Shown: piece after piece, positions 6,829-15,205 of the stretch | Layout: each line of letters opens with the position of its first letter | Numbering within the stretch: position 1 is the first letter of the stretch | NCBI GenBank assembly: GCA_041547565.1 | Contig: JBFEUI010000050.1 | Span: forward strand, 1 to 17,497 | Direction: 5' to 3' | DNA from: JBFEUI01 sp041547565 | Lineage (GTDB): Bacteria; Pseudomonadota; Gammaproteobacteria; Thiohalomonadales; Thiohalomonadaceae | DNA length: 17,497 nucleotides | The notes under the pieces: generated by a model | Database searches by the model: none | Told to the model about the DNA's origin: nothing | The model's input: the letters and a program-made list of their open reading frames with translations, nothing else | Position numbers and translations under genes: made by a program

Positions 6829-7293
6829 TCAATACTCGATCCGGTCGGGCTTCTCCGACCATTGTTTAAAGGTCTCCAGCGCCTCATCCCGCAACAACTG
6901 TGTCTGGTGGATATCACGTTTCTCTAATGGAATTCCCAATTGCTCGGCAATCCAGCGGTCATCGAAGCCGATGGCCGCCGCATCGTCTTGCGTGGCCGCA
7001 TAATAGATATGCTGAATATGCGCCCAGTAGGCGGCGCTGAAACACATCGGACAGGGTTGGCAGTTGACATACAATGCGCAGCCATCCAGGTGGAACTGGC
7101 CCAGCGTGCGGCAGGCATCGCGAATGGCCTGCACCTCGGCGTGGGCCGTCGGATCGTTTATCAGGGTAACCCGATTCTGTCCACGCCCGACAACCTTGCC
7201 ATCCTTTACGATCACCGCACCGAACGGTCCGCCCCCCTCAATGACCGACCGCCCGGCAAGTTCGATCGCCTGACGCATGAATTGTTCGTCCAC
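6829..7293 (-). CDS. guaD: Guanine deaminase (CDA-fold nucleoside deaminase family)
   Basis: Probably hydrolyses guanine to xanthine and ammonia in purine salvage. It is a zinc enzyme of the cytidine deaminase fold: HAE (His51, Glu53) and PCPMC (Cys81, Cys84) give the zinc ligands and proton shuttle. The run DPTAHAEVQAIRDAC and the later YYAATQDDAAAIGFDD closely resemble the Bacillus-type GuaD, more than the tRNA adenosine deaminase TadA. I chose the GTG at 7293: it has a GGGGG site 5 bases upstream and gives 154 residues, near the 156 of the Bacillus enzyme. A TTG at 7323 and an ATG at 7278 are alternatives. Specificity for guanine over other bases is inferred from resemblance only. Confidence 0.8.
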   Translation of the reverse strand: MDEQFMRQAIELAGRSVIEGGGPFGAVIVKDGKVVGRGQNRVTLINDPTAHAEVQAIRDACRTLGQFHLDGCALYVNCQPCPMCFSAAYWAHIQHIYYAATQDDAAAIGFDDRWIAEQLGIPLEKRDIHQTQLLRDEALETFKQWSEKPDRIEY

Positions 7294-7353
7294 AAACACC
7301 CCCGAAACAAGACCCTGTAACAACTATAGAACGTCCGTATCAGGCAGGCAAAA

Positions 7354-8001
7354 TCAGGCGCAAAAGCGGCACTGTTTGGCCAGACAACACTGCTCGCACA
7401 GGGGGCGTTTGCGGCAGACATCCTTGGCATGATTCACGATAAGCGCATGGTACTCATTGAACAGATTGACCCTGTTGCGGCGCGAAGCAAGCGCCTCTTC
7501 AAACGTTTGGCGCAGGTGTTCATAACCGGTATCACTGTCGATGAGTTCCAGGCGTGAGAAAATGCGCCGGGTGTAGGCATCGATGACAAACACCGGCCTG
7601 TTGAAGGCATAGAGCAGAATATCGTCTGCCGTCTCGGGCCCCACACCGTTGACCGACAATATGCGGTGGCGCAATGCCCCGGTCTCAAACTGCTGCAACG
7701 CATCGTAGCCGCCCTGCTCCCTGTACCAACGACAATAGTTTTTAAGACGTTTCGCCTTGATATTGAAGTAGCCGGAGGGTCGCAGCCACTGCGCCAATCT
7801 ATCGTGCTCGATATCGATAATTTTGTCGGGACACAGCGCCGCGTTCTGTTTCAGATTTACAATGGCCTTTTCGACGTTACTCCATGCCGTATTTTGCGTG
7901 AGGATCGCCCCCACCATCACCTCGAACGGTGTCTCCCCCGGCCACCAGTGTTGCGGCCCGTAACGGCGATAAAGGGTATCGTAGATAGAGGGAATGCTCA
8001 C
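7354..8001 (-). CDS. Endonuclease III-like HhH-GPD DNA glycosylase
   Basis: Predicted base-excision repair glycosylase of the HhH-GPD superfamily, in the endonuclease III-related branch (COG2231, which includes MagIII-type 3-methyladenine glycosylases). The 215-residue protein has the helix-hairpin-helix VNGVGPETADDI (117-128), the catalytic Asp141 in FVIDAYTRRI, and four C-terminal cysteines near residues 193-211 likely to hold a [4Fe-4S] cluster. Glu123 occupies the place where E. coli Nth has the lyase lysine (Lys120), so it should be a monofunctional glycosylase without beta-lyase activity. Cysteine spacing is C-x5-C-x2-C-x5-C against C-x6-C-x2-C-x5-C in Nth. The start is GTG at 8001 with CAGGAAAG upstream. 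The damaged base recognised is unknown. Confidence 0.85.
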   Translation of the reverse strand: MSIPSIYDTLYRRYGPQHWWPGETPFEVMVGAILTQNTAWSNVEKAIVNLKQNAALCPDKIIDIEHDRLAQWLRPSGYFNIKAKRLKNYCRWYREQGGYDALQQFETGALRHRILSVNGVGPETADDILLYAFNRPVFVIDAYTRRIFSRLELIDSDTGYEHLRQTFEEALASRRNRVNLFNEYHALIVNHAKDVCRKRPLCEQCCLAKQCRFCA

Positions 8002-8040
8002 AGCGATGTCTTTCCTGCCCTTGCTGTCGTGACAAAAACG

Positions 8041-8409
8041 CTAATCCTTCTCACTCATCAGATCGGCAAGATCGGCGAAGGCCTTGAAGGTTGCAGCCTC
8101 ACCCTCATTCTTGCCGGAGGCATCGGCAGCGCGGCCGTCATTGTCCAGGTAGCGTTGGTGTTCGTTGTCGTGGCAGTAGAGACAGAGCAGTTCCCAGTTG
8201 CTGCCATCGGAGGGGTTGTTGTCGTGGTTGTGGTCACGGTGGTGCACCGTGAGTTCCTGCAGGTTTTGCCGGGTGAATTCGCGACTGCAGCGCCCGCACA
8301 CCCAGGGATACATTTTCAGCGCCTGCTCCCGGTAGTCTTTTTCACGGGCTTCGCGTGCCCGCCTGGCCTCGGCCACCACCCGATCGAGTTTATCGTTGTC
8401 TACAGCCAT
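8041..8409 (-). CDS. yajD: HNH nuclease family protein YajD
   Basis: Small HNH-fold protein, 122 residues (E. coli YajD is 115). It shows a zinc-binding CGRC (38-41), the HNH core HHRDHNH (56-62) and CLYCHDNEH (76-84), with the strongly conserved YajD stretches YPWVCGRCSREF and DGSNWELLCLYCHD. The N-terminal 25 residues form a charged Arg/Glu/Ala helix. The C-terminal FADLADLM matches the family end. Cellular role and substrate are not established. It sits between rluB and the endonuclease III-like gene on the same strand, with 39 bases to the latter. The ribosome site is weak, but the ATG at 8409 gives the expected length. Confidence 0.9.
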   Translation of the reverse strand: MAVDNDKLDRVVAEARRAREAREKDYREQALKMYPWVCGRCSREFTRQNLQELTVHHRDHNHDNNPSDGSNWELLCLYCHDNEHQRYLDNDGRAADASGKNEGEAATFKAFADLADLMSEKD

Positions 8410-8466
8410 GTTTCGTTACCATCGTGTTGTATATTGATCGAATACTATTTCAGATGGTACCGCAAA

Positions 8467-9294
8467 TTACCGCTTCGCCCTGCCCTGTCTGCTGTGGCGT
8501 GTCCCGTGACGGGTCTTGCGCGGAATCGGTTTGTGTTTGGGCTTCTTCTCCGGCACCGGCGCCATGCCCACCGTCTGCAACAGCAGCTGGATCGACTTTT
8601 CATCCAGTTCCTCCCAGCGACCGGGACGCAGCCCGCGCGGTAGCCAGATCGGCCCGTAGCGCACGCGTATCAGCCGGCTTACCGTCACACCCTGCGACTC
8701 CCACAGGCGCCGCACCTCACGGTTGCGCCCCTCCTTGAGGGTCACGTGGTACCACTGGTTGGATCCTTCGCCGCCGGAATACTTTATGCCGTCAAAATGC
8801 GCCATCCCGTCCTCAAGTTCTACCCCCTGCTTGAGCGCATTCAGCGTCTTCTGATCCACTTCGCCCAGCACCCTGACGGCATATTCCCGCTCGATCTCCG
8901 AGGAGGGGTGCATCAGGCGATTGGCCAGTTCACCGTCGGTGGTAAACAGCAGCAGGCCGAGCGTGTTGATGTCGAGTCGCCCGACGGCGATCCAGCGCCC
9001 CTTCACTCTGCTGGGCAGGCGGTCGAAAACCGTGGTACGACCCTCCGGGTCATCACGGCTGGTCACCTCACCCAGCGGTTTGTGATACACCAGCACCCGG
9101 CGCCGCCCCTCGCTGACGCGCTGCTTGGAAACCGGCTTGCCGTCAACGCGAATGGTATCGTTCTCGCCGACACGCTCCCCAAGTTTGGCGATCTGCCCGT
9201 TGACGGAGATACGCCCCGCCTCGATCCAGCCCTCCATCTCACGCCGTGAACCGAAGCCGGCACGGGCAAGCACCTTTTGCAGTTTTTCCGTCAT
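8467..9294 (-). CDS. rluB: 23S rRNA pseudouridine(2605) synthase RluB
   Basis: Converts U2605 (E. coli numbering) of 23S rRNA to pseudouridine during ribosome assembly. The 275-residue protein has an N-terminal S4 RNA-binding domain (about 2-60, KLQKVLARAGFGSRREMEGWI) and an RsuA/RluB catalytic domain with GRLDINTLG (105-113), whose Asp108 is the nucleophile. Further family motifs are TTDGELANRLMHPS and EGRNREVRRL. The tail from about 245 is very basic (KKPKHKPIPRKTRHG...), as in RluB homologues. The ATG at 9294 is 16 bases after the scpB stop; an upstream in-frame start at 9363 would overlap scpB and adds nothing conserved. The scpA-scpB-rluB order is common in Proteobacteria. RluE or RsuA are less likely because of the basic tail and scpB context. 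Confidence 0.93.
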   Translation of the reverse strand: MTEKLQKVLARAGFGSRREMEGWIEAGRISVNGQIAKLGERVGENDTIRVDGKPVSKQRVSEGRRRVLVYHKPLGEVTSRDDPEGRTTVFDRLPSRVKGRWIAVGRLDINTLGLLLFTTDGELANRLMHPSSEIEREYAVRVLGEVDQKTLNALKQGVELEDGMAHFDGIKYSGGEGSNQWYHVTLKEGRNREVRRLWESQGVTVSRLIRVRYGPIWLPRGLRPGRWEELDEKSIQLLLQTVGMAPVPEKKPKHKPIPRKTRHGTRHSRQGRAKR

Positions 9295-9310
9295 TCGATA
9301 GTCACAACAG

Positions 9311-10006
<696 letters not shown>

Positions 10007-10028
10007 TCTCTCCTTATCCTCCGCGGGC

Positions 10029-10850
10029 TTACTGCTCCGCACCCACCTGTTTGACGTGGATGGAGCCAAACGGCTCTGTCTGAATCAGTTCAATCATCGA
10101 CTGTTTGATAAGCTCGAGCACCGCCATCAGCGTCACCACCACGCCACGGCGTCCCTCCTCAAGGGTAAACAGCGAGGTGAACTCGGTAAACTTGTCGGCA
10201 CTGACCGTCTCGAGCACCCGGGTCATCCGCTCGCGTATCGACAGGGGTTCGCGCTGGATGTGGTGGTGGGCGAACATCTCCGCACGCTTTATCACCTCGG
10301 TCAGCGCCAACAGCACATCGCGCAGCTCAACCTGGGGCTGGGGGCGTTCCGCCCTGCGGTCGGGCCCGGCCACCTCCGCGGGATGAAAATCACGCCCCAG
10401 ACGCGGCAGGCTATCGATATCCTCCGCCGCCTGCTTGTAGCGCTCGTACTCCTGCAGCCGGCGCACCAGCTCCGCACGCGGGTCCTCGCCCTCATCATCC
10501 GCCTCGACAGGACGCGGCAATAACATGCGCGACTTGATCTCGGCCAGCATGGCCGCCATCACCAGGTACTCGCCGGCCAGTTCCAGCTGCATCTCCTTCA
10601 TCACCTCCACGTACTCCATGTACTGCGCGGTAATTGCGGCGATAGGGATATCGAGGATATCAATATTCTGGCGCTTGATAAGATAGAGCAGCAGGTCCAG
10701 CGGTCCCTCGAAGGCCTCGAGAAACACCTCCAGCGCCTGGGGTGGAATATACAGGTCCTTGGGCAGTTCGGTGATGGCCGCGCCCTGGACGATGGCAAAC
10801 GGCATCTCCGATTGCTCCGGATGCGTGTGTGGATGCTCTTTCTCGCTCAT
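10029..10850 (-). CDS. scpA: Condensin kleisin subunit ScpA
   Basis: Kleisin that bridges the two Smc heads and recruits ScpB. The N-terminal signature FEGPLDLLLYLIKRQNIDI (about 48-66) and YLVMAAMLAEIKSRMLLP (about 95-112) are the classic ScpA helices that contact the Smc neck, and the C-terminal winged helix ends in VVVTLMAVLELIKQSMIELIQ. The 273-residue length is normal. The first 16 residues are His/Glu/Pro-rich and variable. A GGGGGAAT ribosome site lies just before the ATG. The start is 22 bases after trpS, so translation with trpS and scpB in one transcript is likely. Confidence 0.94.
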   Translation of the reverse strand: MSEKEHPHTHPEQSEMPFAIVQGAAITELPKDLYIPPQALEVFLEAFEGPLDLLLYLIKRQNIDILDIPIAAITAQYMEYVEVMKEMQLELAGEYLVMAAMLAEIKSRMLLPRPVEADDEGEDPRAELVRRLQEYERYKQAAEDIDSLPRLGRDFHPAEVAGPDRRAERPQPQVELRDVLLALTEVIKRAEMFAHHHIQREPLSIRERMTRVLETVSADKFTEFTSLFTLEEGRRGVVVTLMAVLELIKQSMIELIQTEPFGSIHVKQVGAEQ

Positions 10851-10872
10851 ATATTCCCCCCTGCCTGAGCCG

Positions 10873-12090
10873 CTATGCGTAACTCAGACCCATGGCACGA
10901 CGTACTTCCGTCAGCGTTTCTCTGGCCACATCACGGGCCTCTTCGGCACCCTCGGCCAGGATTTTGTTTACCAGCGCCGGATTTTCAATAAACTCCTGGG
11001 CCCGCTCGTTGATCGGTGCCAGTTCTTCCTTCACCGCATCGATCAGGGGCTGCTTGCAATCAAGACAACCGATGCCGGCACTGGTGCAGCCCTCCTTCAC
11101 CCACTGCTTCACCTCGTCATTCGAGTAGACCTCGTGCAATTGCCACACCGGGCATTTATCGGGATCACCCGGATCAGTACGGCGCACTCGGTTGGTGTCG
11201 GTCGGCATAGTACGCAGTTTCTTCTCCACCGACTCCGGGTCCTCGCGCAGGGCGATGGTATTGCCGTAGGACTTGGACATCTTCTGCCCGTCCAGCCCTG
11301 GCATCTTGGAGGCCGGCGTCAGCAGTGCCTGCGGCTCGGGCAGGATGATCTTGCCGCTGCCCTCCAGGTAACCGAACAGCCGTTCACGGTCACCGAGGGT
11401 AATATTCTGCTGGCCTTCCAGCAGGGCCTGTGCAGTTTCCAGTGCCTCGTGGTCGCCCTGCTCCTGGTAGCGTCTGCGAAGCTGGTGGTAGAGCTTGGCG
11501 TTTTTCTTGCCCATCTTCTTGGCCGCCGCCTCGGCATTCTCCTCGAATCCCGGCTCGCGGCCGTAGAGGTGGTTGAAGCGCCGGGCGACTTCGCGGGTCA
11601 GCTCCACGTGCACCACCTGGTCCTCGCCCACCGGCACCTGACTGGCGCGATAGATGAGGATGTCCGCGCTTTGCAGCAGCGGGTAACCGAGAAAGCCGTA
11701 GGTGGCCAGGTCTTTCTCTTTCAGCTTCTCCTGCTGGTCCTTGTAGGTCGGCACCCGTTCGAGCCAGCCGAGCGGGGTGATCATCGACAGCAACAGGTGC
11801 AACTCGGCATGCTCCGGTACCTGGGACTGGACGAAGATGCGGGCCGAACCGGGATTGATCCCCGCCGCCAGCCAGTCAATGACCATATCCTGCACACTCT
11901 CGGCGATAATGCCGCTGTTGTCGTACTCGGTAGTCAGCGCGTGCCAGTCGGCAACGAAGAAAAAGCACTCGAACTCATGTTGAAGCTTGAGCCAGTTCTT
12001 GAGTACGCCGTGGTAGTGGCCCAGGTGCAGTTTTCCGGTCGGACGCATGCCCGAAAGCACGCGTTGAGCATGGGTTGAAAGCGAGTTCAA
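10873..12090 (-). CDS. trpS: Tryptophanyl-tRNA synthetase, long form with four-cysteine motif
   Basis: Class I synthetase that charges tRNA-Trp. It has HLGH (22-25, the HIGH motif) and KMSKS (270-274). At 405 residues it is longer than E. coli TrpS (334). The extra length is an insert of about 65 residues between RRFNHLYG and the KMSKS loop, rich in Glu, Gln and Lys (about 180-250), as in the longer TrpRS of pseudomonads. The C-terminal part has Cys313, Cys335, Cys342 and Cys345, spacing C-x21-C-x6-C-x2-C, very like the [4Fe-4S] motif reported for Thermotoga maritima TrpRS. The start is a TTG at 12090 with AGGGAA upstream, 9 bases after the M50 gene; the next ATG (residue 15) would remove part of the ATP-binding strand. 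Confidence 0.95.
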   Translation of the reverse strand: MNSLSTHAQRVLSGMRPTGKLHLGHYHGVLKNWLKLQHEFECFFFVADWHALTTEYDNSGIIAESVQDMVIDWLAAGINPGSARIFVQSQVPEHAELHLLLSMITPLGWLERVPTYKDQQEKLKEKDLATYGFLGYPLLQSADILIYRASQVPVGEDQVVHVELTREVARRFNHLYGREPGFEENAEAAAKKMGKKNAKLYHQLRRRYQEQGDHEALETAQALLEGQQNITLGDRERLFGYLEGSGKIILPEPQALLTPASKMPGLDGQKMSKSYGNTIALREDPESVEKKLRTMPTDTNRVRRTDPGDPDKCPVWQLHEVYSNDEVKQWVKEGCTSAGIGCLDCKQPLIDAVKEELAPINERAQEFIENPALVNKILAEGAEEARDVARETLTEVRRAMGLSYA

Positions 12091-12099
12091 AACGGTTCC

Positions 12100-12804
12100 C
12101 TATCCATTTACATTCAAAAGACTAAACATTAGCAGTTGCATGCCGTCAGCGGACAGACCGCCGATCGCGGCCAGCATGATAAGCAGAAACATCACCGCTG
12201 GCCATAGTATCTGCCCCAGTACCCCGGTGAGCAGCAGCAAGACCAGAATGGGAAAGCCGTAGGGCTCGATGCGGCTGAATTTCCACGCCAGCGGACCGGG
12301 CAACAAACCCACAGCAACCCGTCCACCGTCGAGCGGCGGCAGTGGCAGCAGGTTGAGCACCATGAGGATGGTATTGATGAACATGCCCGCTACCCCGGTG
12401 TAGATCAGGTAGATGGCAATGCCGCCCCCCTGGCCGCCGAACTCCAGCGCCAGACGCACAATCAGCGCCCACATCACCGCCATCGCCAGGTTGGACAGGG
12501 GTCCGGCCACAGCCACCAGCGCCATGTCGCGTTTCGGGTGCTTCAGGTTCTCCCAGGTCACCGGGACCGGTTTGGCCCAGCCGAACAGAAAGCCACCCAG
12601 CATCAACAAAATCCCCGGCACCAGCACGGTACCGATCGGGTCGATGTGCTTGATGGGGTTGAGGGTCAGCCGGCCGAGCATTTGTGCGGTGGGATCGCCA
12701 AGGCGCAACGCCATCCAGCCGTGTGCCGTCTCGTGGACCGTGATGGCAAACAGCACGGGGAGCACCCAGACGGCCATCCGCTGCAGGAGGTTCAACTCTT
12801 CCAT
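12100..12804 (-). CDS. Membrane metalloprotease, M50 site-2 protease family
   Basis: Predicted intramembrane zinc protease of the small bacterial M50 branch whose substrates are unknown. The 234-residue protein has HETAH (24-28) in the first membrane helix, giving two zinc ligands and the catalytic Glu25, and NLLPLPPLDGGR (151-162) with the third ligand Asp159. GWAKPVPV (75-82) and GPLSN (101-105) are further family hallmarks. About five to six hydrophobic segments are visible. No PDZ or CBS domain is present, unlike RseP. The gene regularly lies between yciO and trpS in gammaproteobacteria, and here its TAG overlaps the trpS ribosome site. This proximity suggests shared expression, not a known common function. 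Confidence 0.92.
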   Translation of the reverse strand: MEELNLLQRMAVWVLPVLFAITVHETAHGWMALRLGDPTAQMLGRLTLNPIKHIDPIGTVLVPGILLMLGGFLFGWAKPVPVTWENLKHPKRDMALVAVAGPLSNLAMAVMWALIVRLALEFGGQGGGIAIYLIYTGVAGMFINTILMVLNLLPLPPLDGGRVAVGLLPGPLAWKFSRIEPYGFPILVLLLLTGVLGQILWPAVMFLLIMLAAIGGLSADGMQLLMFSLLNVNG

Positions 12805-12898
12805 TACGCAATTATACCTGCAAGAGGTAGCGAGGGGCGAGGCACCATGAAGGTGGAGAACCTGGAAACCGGATACTTATCGGTGTTTAGCTGGCCAC

Positions 12899-13519
12899 TC
12901 ATTCCTGGAAGGGTGCTGGATCCCCCATCCCCTGACGCACGATCGCGGGAATGCCATCCTCAAAGGTCACAACAGTCGTCGGCTCCATGGAACCGTAGCC
13001 CCCGTCGATCACCAGGTCGACATGGTGTTCCAGCGTCTGCCTGATCTCATAGGGGTCCACCTCGGGCAGCGTCTCACCCGGCAGGATCAACGTGGTGCTC
13101 ATCAACGGTTCACCCAGCGCCTCCAGCAGGGCGCGGACGATGGCGTTGTCCGGCACCCGTATACCGATGGTCTTGCGCTTGCTCTGGATGCGCCGGGGCA
13201 CCTCGCGGGTAGCATTCAAAATGAAGGTATAGGGGCCCGGGGTGACCGCCTTGAGCAACCGGTAGAGCGTGTTGTCTACCTTGGCGTAGGTGCTGATCTC
13301 GGACAGGTCCCGGCACACCAGGGTAAAGTTGTGCTTGCTATCGAGGCGGCGGATGGCCCGGATGCGGTCCAGGGCCTGCTTGTCCTCGATATGGCAGCCC
13401 AGGGCATAACCCGAGTCGGTCGGGTAGACGATCACCGCCCCCTCACGCACCATATCGACCGCCTGATTGATCAGGCGCGCCTGGGGATTGTCGGGGTGGA
13501 TTTGAAAAAACTGGCTCAT
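12899..13519 (-). CDS. yciO: YciO, Sua5/YciO/YrdC family protein
   Basis: YrdC-fold protein, 206 residues as in E. coli YciO. The family relatives TsaC/Sua5 make threonylcarbamoyl-AMP for tRNA t6A37; YciO has the same fold but its activity and need are less clear. Visible motifs are VIVYPTDSGYALG (about 29-41), the KHNFTLVCRDLSEIS nucleotide-binding region, TPGPYTFIL and KTIGIRVPDN. Where TsaC typically has a TSAN-type motif this protein reads STTLI, in line with YciO. It lies 94 bases upstream of the M50 gene, and that gap shows no gene. The ATG at 13519 has no clear Shine-Dalgarno; an inverted repeat fills the space back to the preceding gene. Confidence 0.9.
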   Translation of the reverse strand: MSQFFQIHPDNPQARLINQAVDMVREGAVIVYPTDSGYALGCHIEDKQALDRIRAIRRLDSKHNFTLVCRDLSEISTYAKVDNTLYRLLKAVTPGPYTFILNATREVPRRIQSKRKTIGIRVPDNAIVRALLEALGEPLMSTTLILPGETLPEVDPYEIRQTLEHHVDLVIDGGYGSMEPTTVVTFEDGIPAIVRQGMGDPAPFQE

Positions 13520-13529
13520 TGTCTAGTTA

Positions 13530-13606
13530 CAAGAGGAAAGTTGAAAGATACAAGGATTATGAAAATAACGCATGATTAGCCTTGTATCTTTAATCTTTTA
13601 TCTTGT
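13530..13606. repeat. Long imperfect inverted repeat between the PHP gene and yciO
   Basis: The core arms AAAGATACAAGG (13544-13555) and CCTTGTATCTTT (13580-13591) match perfectly over 12 bases. Pairing continues outward with a few mismatches (ACAAGAGGAAAG against CTTTTATCTTGT), giving arms of about 27 bases. It overlaps the last codons and the stop of the PHP gene on the minus strand. There is no U-run, so it is not a standard terminator, but it could reduce read-through into yciO or protect the upstream mRNA end. Confidence 0.75.
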
Positions 13607-14439
13607 TCCTCCCATGTTTCCCATATCGGCCGGCACCCGTCGGGCAACGGCTGCAGGCGTCCCATCTCCACCCATGGATTCTCCGGCCCGTGGTAATCGG
13701 AACCGACAGAGGCCAGCAGGCCAAAATCACGGGCGTACTTTGCGGTTTGAAAGACATCGTCGCGGCTGTGGCTGCCCGAAACCACCTCGATGCCCTCTCC
13801 GCCGCACTCGACAAACTCACCGAGCATGCGGCGGCGCTTGGTGGCGGAGAGGTCGTAACGGGCCGGATGGGCCAGCACCGCCTGCCCGCCGGCACCCGTT
13901 ATCCAGCCCAGCGCCTGCTCCATCTCCGCCCACCTGCCCGGCACGTGGCCCGGCTTGTTGCGTTTTAGGTAGTGGCGGAAGACATCCCGGACACTCGCGG
14001 CATAACCGTTGTCGGCCAGGAAGTGGGCAAAGTGGGTACGGCTGATGATGCGTCCCCGGGCGTAGCTCAAGGCGCCCTCGTAGGCGCCGGGTATGCGCCT
14101 TTTTTCCAGCCGCCGGCCGATCTCTCGGGCGCGCCATTCGCGATACTCGCGCAGGCCCTTCAATCCCTGTAGCAGTGCCTCGTTGTGGTGGTCGATGCCA
14201 AGGCCGACCACGTGCAGGGTCTGCCCCTGCCAGGTCACCGAGACTTCAACGCCGGGAACCAGTTGCAGCCCCTGCTCCCGGGCGGCCAATTGCGCCTCAT
14301 CGATACCGCCGGTCTCATCATGGTCGGTCAGTGCCATCACCGCCACACCGCAGCGACGGGCGTGCGCCACCAGCTCTGACGGTGAAAGCGTGCCGTCGGA
14401 GGCCAGTGAGTGGCTGTGCAGGTCATGGCAGGTAGTCAT
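13576..14439 (-). CDS. rnm: PHP-domain 5'-nuclease/phosphoesterase (RNase AM, YciV/TrpH)
   Basis: Metal-dependent PHP phosphoesterase. E. coli YciV (Rnm, TrpH) has been described as a 5'-3' exonuclease that trims short RNA and matures rRNA 5' ends, and relatives hydrolyse 3',5'-nucleotide bisphosphates. The 287-residue protein has the PHP metal motifs DLHSHSLASDG (His8, His10, Asp15), LTDHD (Asp39, His40), PGVEVS, AHPARYD and GSDYHGP. It heads the minus-strand run and diverges from yciB. The last residues (KRLKIQG) are encoded within the inverted repeat at 13530-13606, so this tail is probably a repeat-derived extension. The exact substrate in this organism is inferred from the family. Confidence 0.9.
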   Translation of the reverse strand: MTTCHDLHSHSLASDGTLSPSELVAHARRCGVAVMALTDHDETGGIDEAQLAAREQGLQLVPGVEVSVTWQGQTLHVVGLGIDHHNEALLQGLKGLREYREWRAREIGRRLEKRRIPGAYEGALSYARGRIISRTHFAHFLADNGYAASVRDVFRHYLKRNKPGHVPGRWAEMEQALGWITGAGGQAVLAHPARYDLSATKRRRMLGEFVECGGEGIEVVSGSHSRDDVFQTAKYARDFGLLASVGSDYHGPENPWVEMGRLQPLPDGCRPIWETWEEQDKRLKIQG

Positions 14440-14449
14440 AAGTGGATCA

Positions 14450-14455
14450 ATTGTA
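14450..14455 (-). promoter_or_regulatory. Candidate -10 box for the PHP gene
   Basis: On the minus strand TACAAT lies 10 bases upstream of the ATG at 14439. No good -35 element is found at 16-18 bases, and the leader would be very short, so this is a weak call. Confidence 0.2.
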
Positions 14456-14596
14456 CCCTATCCCTTGAAAAACTGCGGCAGCGCAAGGCATATATTCAGC
14501 CATCCAGGGAACAATTTATCGCATTTGTCGACTAATAGTGGAGAATTGCCACAAACCACAGGGATTGTGAACCCGATTGGGCCAAGCATTACGCGG

Positions 14597-14602
14597 TATG
14601 AT
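14597..14602 (+). promoter_or_regulatory. Candidate -10 box for yciB
   Basis: TATGAT is a near-consensus sigma-70 -10 element 51 bases upstream of yciB, in the divergent gap 14440-14653. The -35 side is poor (CGATTG at a 17-base spacing). I see no other feature in this 214-base gap. Confidence 0.3.
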
Positions 14603-14653
14603 AAAGTCCAACAACGATGAGTTAATGCAGAAAGGCCAGTCCAGACCCGAGTT

Positions 14654-15205
14654 ATGAAGTTTCTGTTCGATTTCTTCCCCATCCTGCTGTTTTTTGTCGC
14701 CTACAAAATGTACGGGATATACGTCGCCACGGGGGTAGCCATCGCCGCCTCTTTCGTACAGGTCGCCCTATTCTGGGCCAGGCACCGTCGTTTCGAGAAC
14801 ATGCACCTGGTCACCCTGGGGCTGATCGTGGTGCTGGGCGGCGCCACGCTCTGGTTGCAGGATGAACGGTTTATCAAGTGGAAGCCGACACTGGTCAACT
14901 GGCTCTTTGCGCTGGTCTTTCTCGGCAGCCAGTTTATCGGCAAAAAGCCCATTACCGAACGCATGATGAGCAGCGCCATCAGCCTCCCCGCCCACATCTG
15001 GAGCCGTCTCAATCTCAGCTGGGTGGTGTTCTTCGTCGCCAGCGGCCTGGCCAACCTCTATGTGGTCTACAACTACGACACCGACACCTGGGTCAATTTC
15101 AAGCTGTTCGGCCTGATGGGGCTCACATTTGCCTTTGTCATCGCGCAGGGATTCTACCTGGCCCGCTACATGCCCACCGATGACGACACGGAAGAGGAGA
15201 CCTGA
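14654..15205 (+). CDS. yciB: YciB/IspZ inner membrane septation protein
   Basis: Inner membrane protein implicated in cell division and envelope integrity. The 183-residue length and the N-terminus MKFLFDFFPILLFFVAYK match the YciB/IspZ family. Hydrophobic segments lie at about 8-16, 22-41, 52-68, 83-97, 121-140 and 147-170. GKKPITERMM and the WSRLNLSW segment are conserved in homologues. The acidic C-terminus (TDDDTEEET) is probably cytosolic. Its TGA overlaps the yciI start by one base (TGATG), so the two are translationally coupled. It is the first gene of a four-gene plus-strand run. Confidence 0.93.
   Translation: MKFLFDFFPILLFFVAYKMYGIYVATGVAIAASFVQVALFWARHRRFENMHLVTLGLIVVLGGATLWLQDERFIKWKPTLVNWLFALVFLGSQFIGKKPITERMMSSAISLPAHIWSRLNLSWVVFFVASGLANLYVVYNYDTDTWVNFKLFGLMGLTFAFVIAQGFYLARYMPTDDDTEEET

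Noticed and set aside
7666..8643. 325-residue plus-strand frame with long valine runs
   Set aside because: The valines come from the complement of His/Asp/Asn codons in yajD; it spans three real minus-strand genes and their gaps.
10759..12078. 439-residue open frame on the plus strand opposite trpS
   Set aside because: It is the mirror of trpS codon structure, has no recognisable domain, and trpS is certain on the other strand.
12146..12811. 221-residue minus-strand frame overlapping the M50 gene
   Set aside because: Composition is Arg/Gly/His/Pro-rich as expected of a shifted frame; the M50 frame has clear motifs.
12805..12898. Possible small gene between yciO and the M50 gene (an ATG at 12847)
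   Set aside because: The frame runs into the antisense of yciO, with no coding signature; I see nothing else in these 94 bases.
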